Positions 5,797-6,114 of a DNA stretch of 6,114 nucleotides are shown in pieces; position 1 is the first letter of the stretch, and every line of letters starts with the position of its first letter. The notes under the pieces are model-generated. The model had not been told where the DNA came from and did no database searches. It saw only the letters and a program-made list of their open reading frames with translations. Source of the stretch: DATJWY01 sp035500775. GTDB taxonomy: Bacteria > Pseudomonadota > Alphaproteobacteria > Acetobacterales > Acetobacteraceae. Made by a program: the position numbers and the translations under genes. Location of the stretch: assembly GCA_035500775.1 (NCBI GenBank), contig DATJWY010000281.1, forward strand, positions 1-6,114. The letters are read 5' to 3'.

Positions 5797-5858
5797 TCAT
5801 TGGTTTCCAAAGGCCTCCGGCCTTTGGCGGGGTCGAGGGGCAGAGCCCCTCGCCTTGC
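5797..5858 (+). repeat. Palindromic repeat unit E (complete copy)
   Basis: Box CATTGGTTT leads into hairpin 1, CCAAAGGCC-TCC-GGCCTTTGG (5807-5827, stem extended to 9 bp). Spacer CGGGGT (5828-5833) follows, then hairpin 2, CGAGGGGC-AGA-GCCCCTCG (5834-5852), and CCTTGC. It faces away from unit D, and the two form long inverted arms (5677-5733 and 5801-5858). It ends 65 bp before the carbonic anhydrase start and so lies in that gene's leader if transcription starts further upstream. Confidence 0.85.
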
Positions 5859-5911
5859 CTTTGGATGATTTATCCAGCCCCCCGGCACGACATGGCGGGG
5901 CGGCACCCAGT

Positions 5912-5917
5912 GGAGAG
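5912..5917 (+). promoter_or_regulatory. Ribosome binding site of the carbonic anhydrase gene
   Basis: GGAGAG lies six bases before ATG 5924. The second ATG at 5928 is out of frame and meets a stop after two codons, so 5924 is the start. I found no convincing promoter in 5859-5911. Confidence 0.7.
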
Positions 5918-5923
5918 ACCCGG

Positions 5924-6114
5924 ATGGATGAGCTGATTGCGGGCTATCGCCGCTTCCGCGCGGGAACCTGGCCGGAGCGGCGTGAGGCCCTCGAGGCGCT
6001 GGCCGCCGAGGGGCAGGCCCCTTGCGCCATGGTGATCGCCTGCTGCGACAGCCGGGTCGATCCCTCGCTGATCTTCAGTTCCCCGCCCGGCGGGTTGTTC
6101 GTGGTGCGCAACGT
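5924..6114 (+). CDS. Beta-class carbonic anhydrase (N-terminal part, runs off the window)
   Basis: Catalyses CO2 + H2O to bicarbonate + H+, probably in the cytoplasm since no signal peptide is seen. The first 63 codons are present and the gene is cut by the window end. The N-terminal helix segment (LIAGYRRFRAGTW) is typical of the family. The zinc site motif CxDSR appears as CCDSR (40-44), with Cys40 the expected ligand and the Asp42-Arg44 pair that gates the site. It continues as VDP and then GGLFVVRN (56-63), where RN is a family hallmark. The remaining zinc ligands (HxxC) lie beyond the window. Full-length members have about 200-230 residues. Its expression may be affected by repeat E just upstream. 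Confidence 0.93.
   Translation, partial: MDELIAGYRRFRAGTWPERREALEALAAEGQAPCAMVIACCDSRVDPSLIFSSPPGGLFVVRN

Overview
The window is very GC-rich, with strongly G/C-biased third codon positions. It carries an EI-Ntr gene (ptsP) next to a RodZ-type gene, together with Acetobacteraceae-style GC-rich palindromic repeats between genes. This points to an alphaproteobacterium, most likely Acetobacteraceae. That placement is an inference from gene content and style; there is no rRNA or other marker here.

Layout: (1) Positions 1-368 hold no gene I can support. They contain two palindromic repeat units (A, A'), a 16-bp perfect palindrome and the leader of ptsP. (2) Positions 369-2597 (+) hold ptsP, the first enzyme of the nitrogen phosphotransferase system. 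(3) About 200 bp later, a RodZ-family gene (2799-4055, +) encodes a cytoplasmic HTH, one membrane helix, a long Ala/Pro linker and a periplasmic DUF4115-type domain. (4) Positions 4056-4398 hold an inverted pair of repeats (B, C), a separate 11-bp-stem hairpin and a possible gene remnant on the minus strand. (5) Positions 4399-4830 (-) encode a small secreted CHRD-domain protein. (6) Divergent from it, 4975-5649 (+) encodes a GNAT acetyltransferase of the RimJ/RimL type. (7) Positions 5650-5923 hold a second inverted pair of repeats (D, E). (8) The 5' end of a beta-carbonic anhydrase gene starts at 5924 (+) and runs off the window.

The genes look like ordinary chromosomal housekeeping and accessory genes and do not form one pathway. 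ptsP and the rodZ-like gene are co-oriented, but each probably has its own expression signals. CHRD and GNAT are divergent, and the rodZ-like and CHRD genes are convergent across repeats B and C.

The most unusual content is intergenic. One family of two-hairpin elements occurs as six full or partial copies. Its best copies have a fixed 8-3-8 / 6 / 8-3-8 geometry, compensatory base changes in a stem, and a purine-purine-A loop whose polarity is kept in every copy. Four copies are arranged as two outward-facing inverted pairs, one of which has arms of about 57 bp. This resembles a REP/REPIN-type element. No transposase is present in the window.
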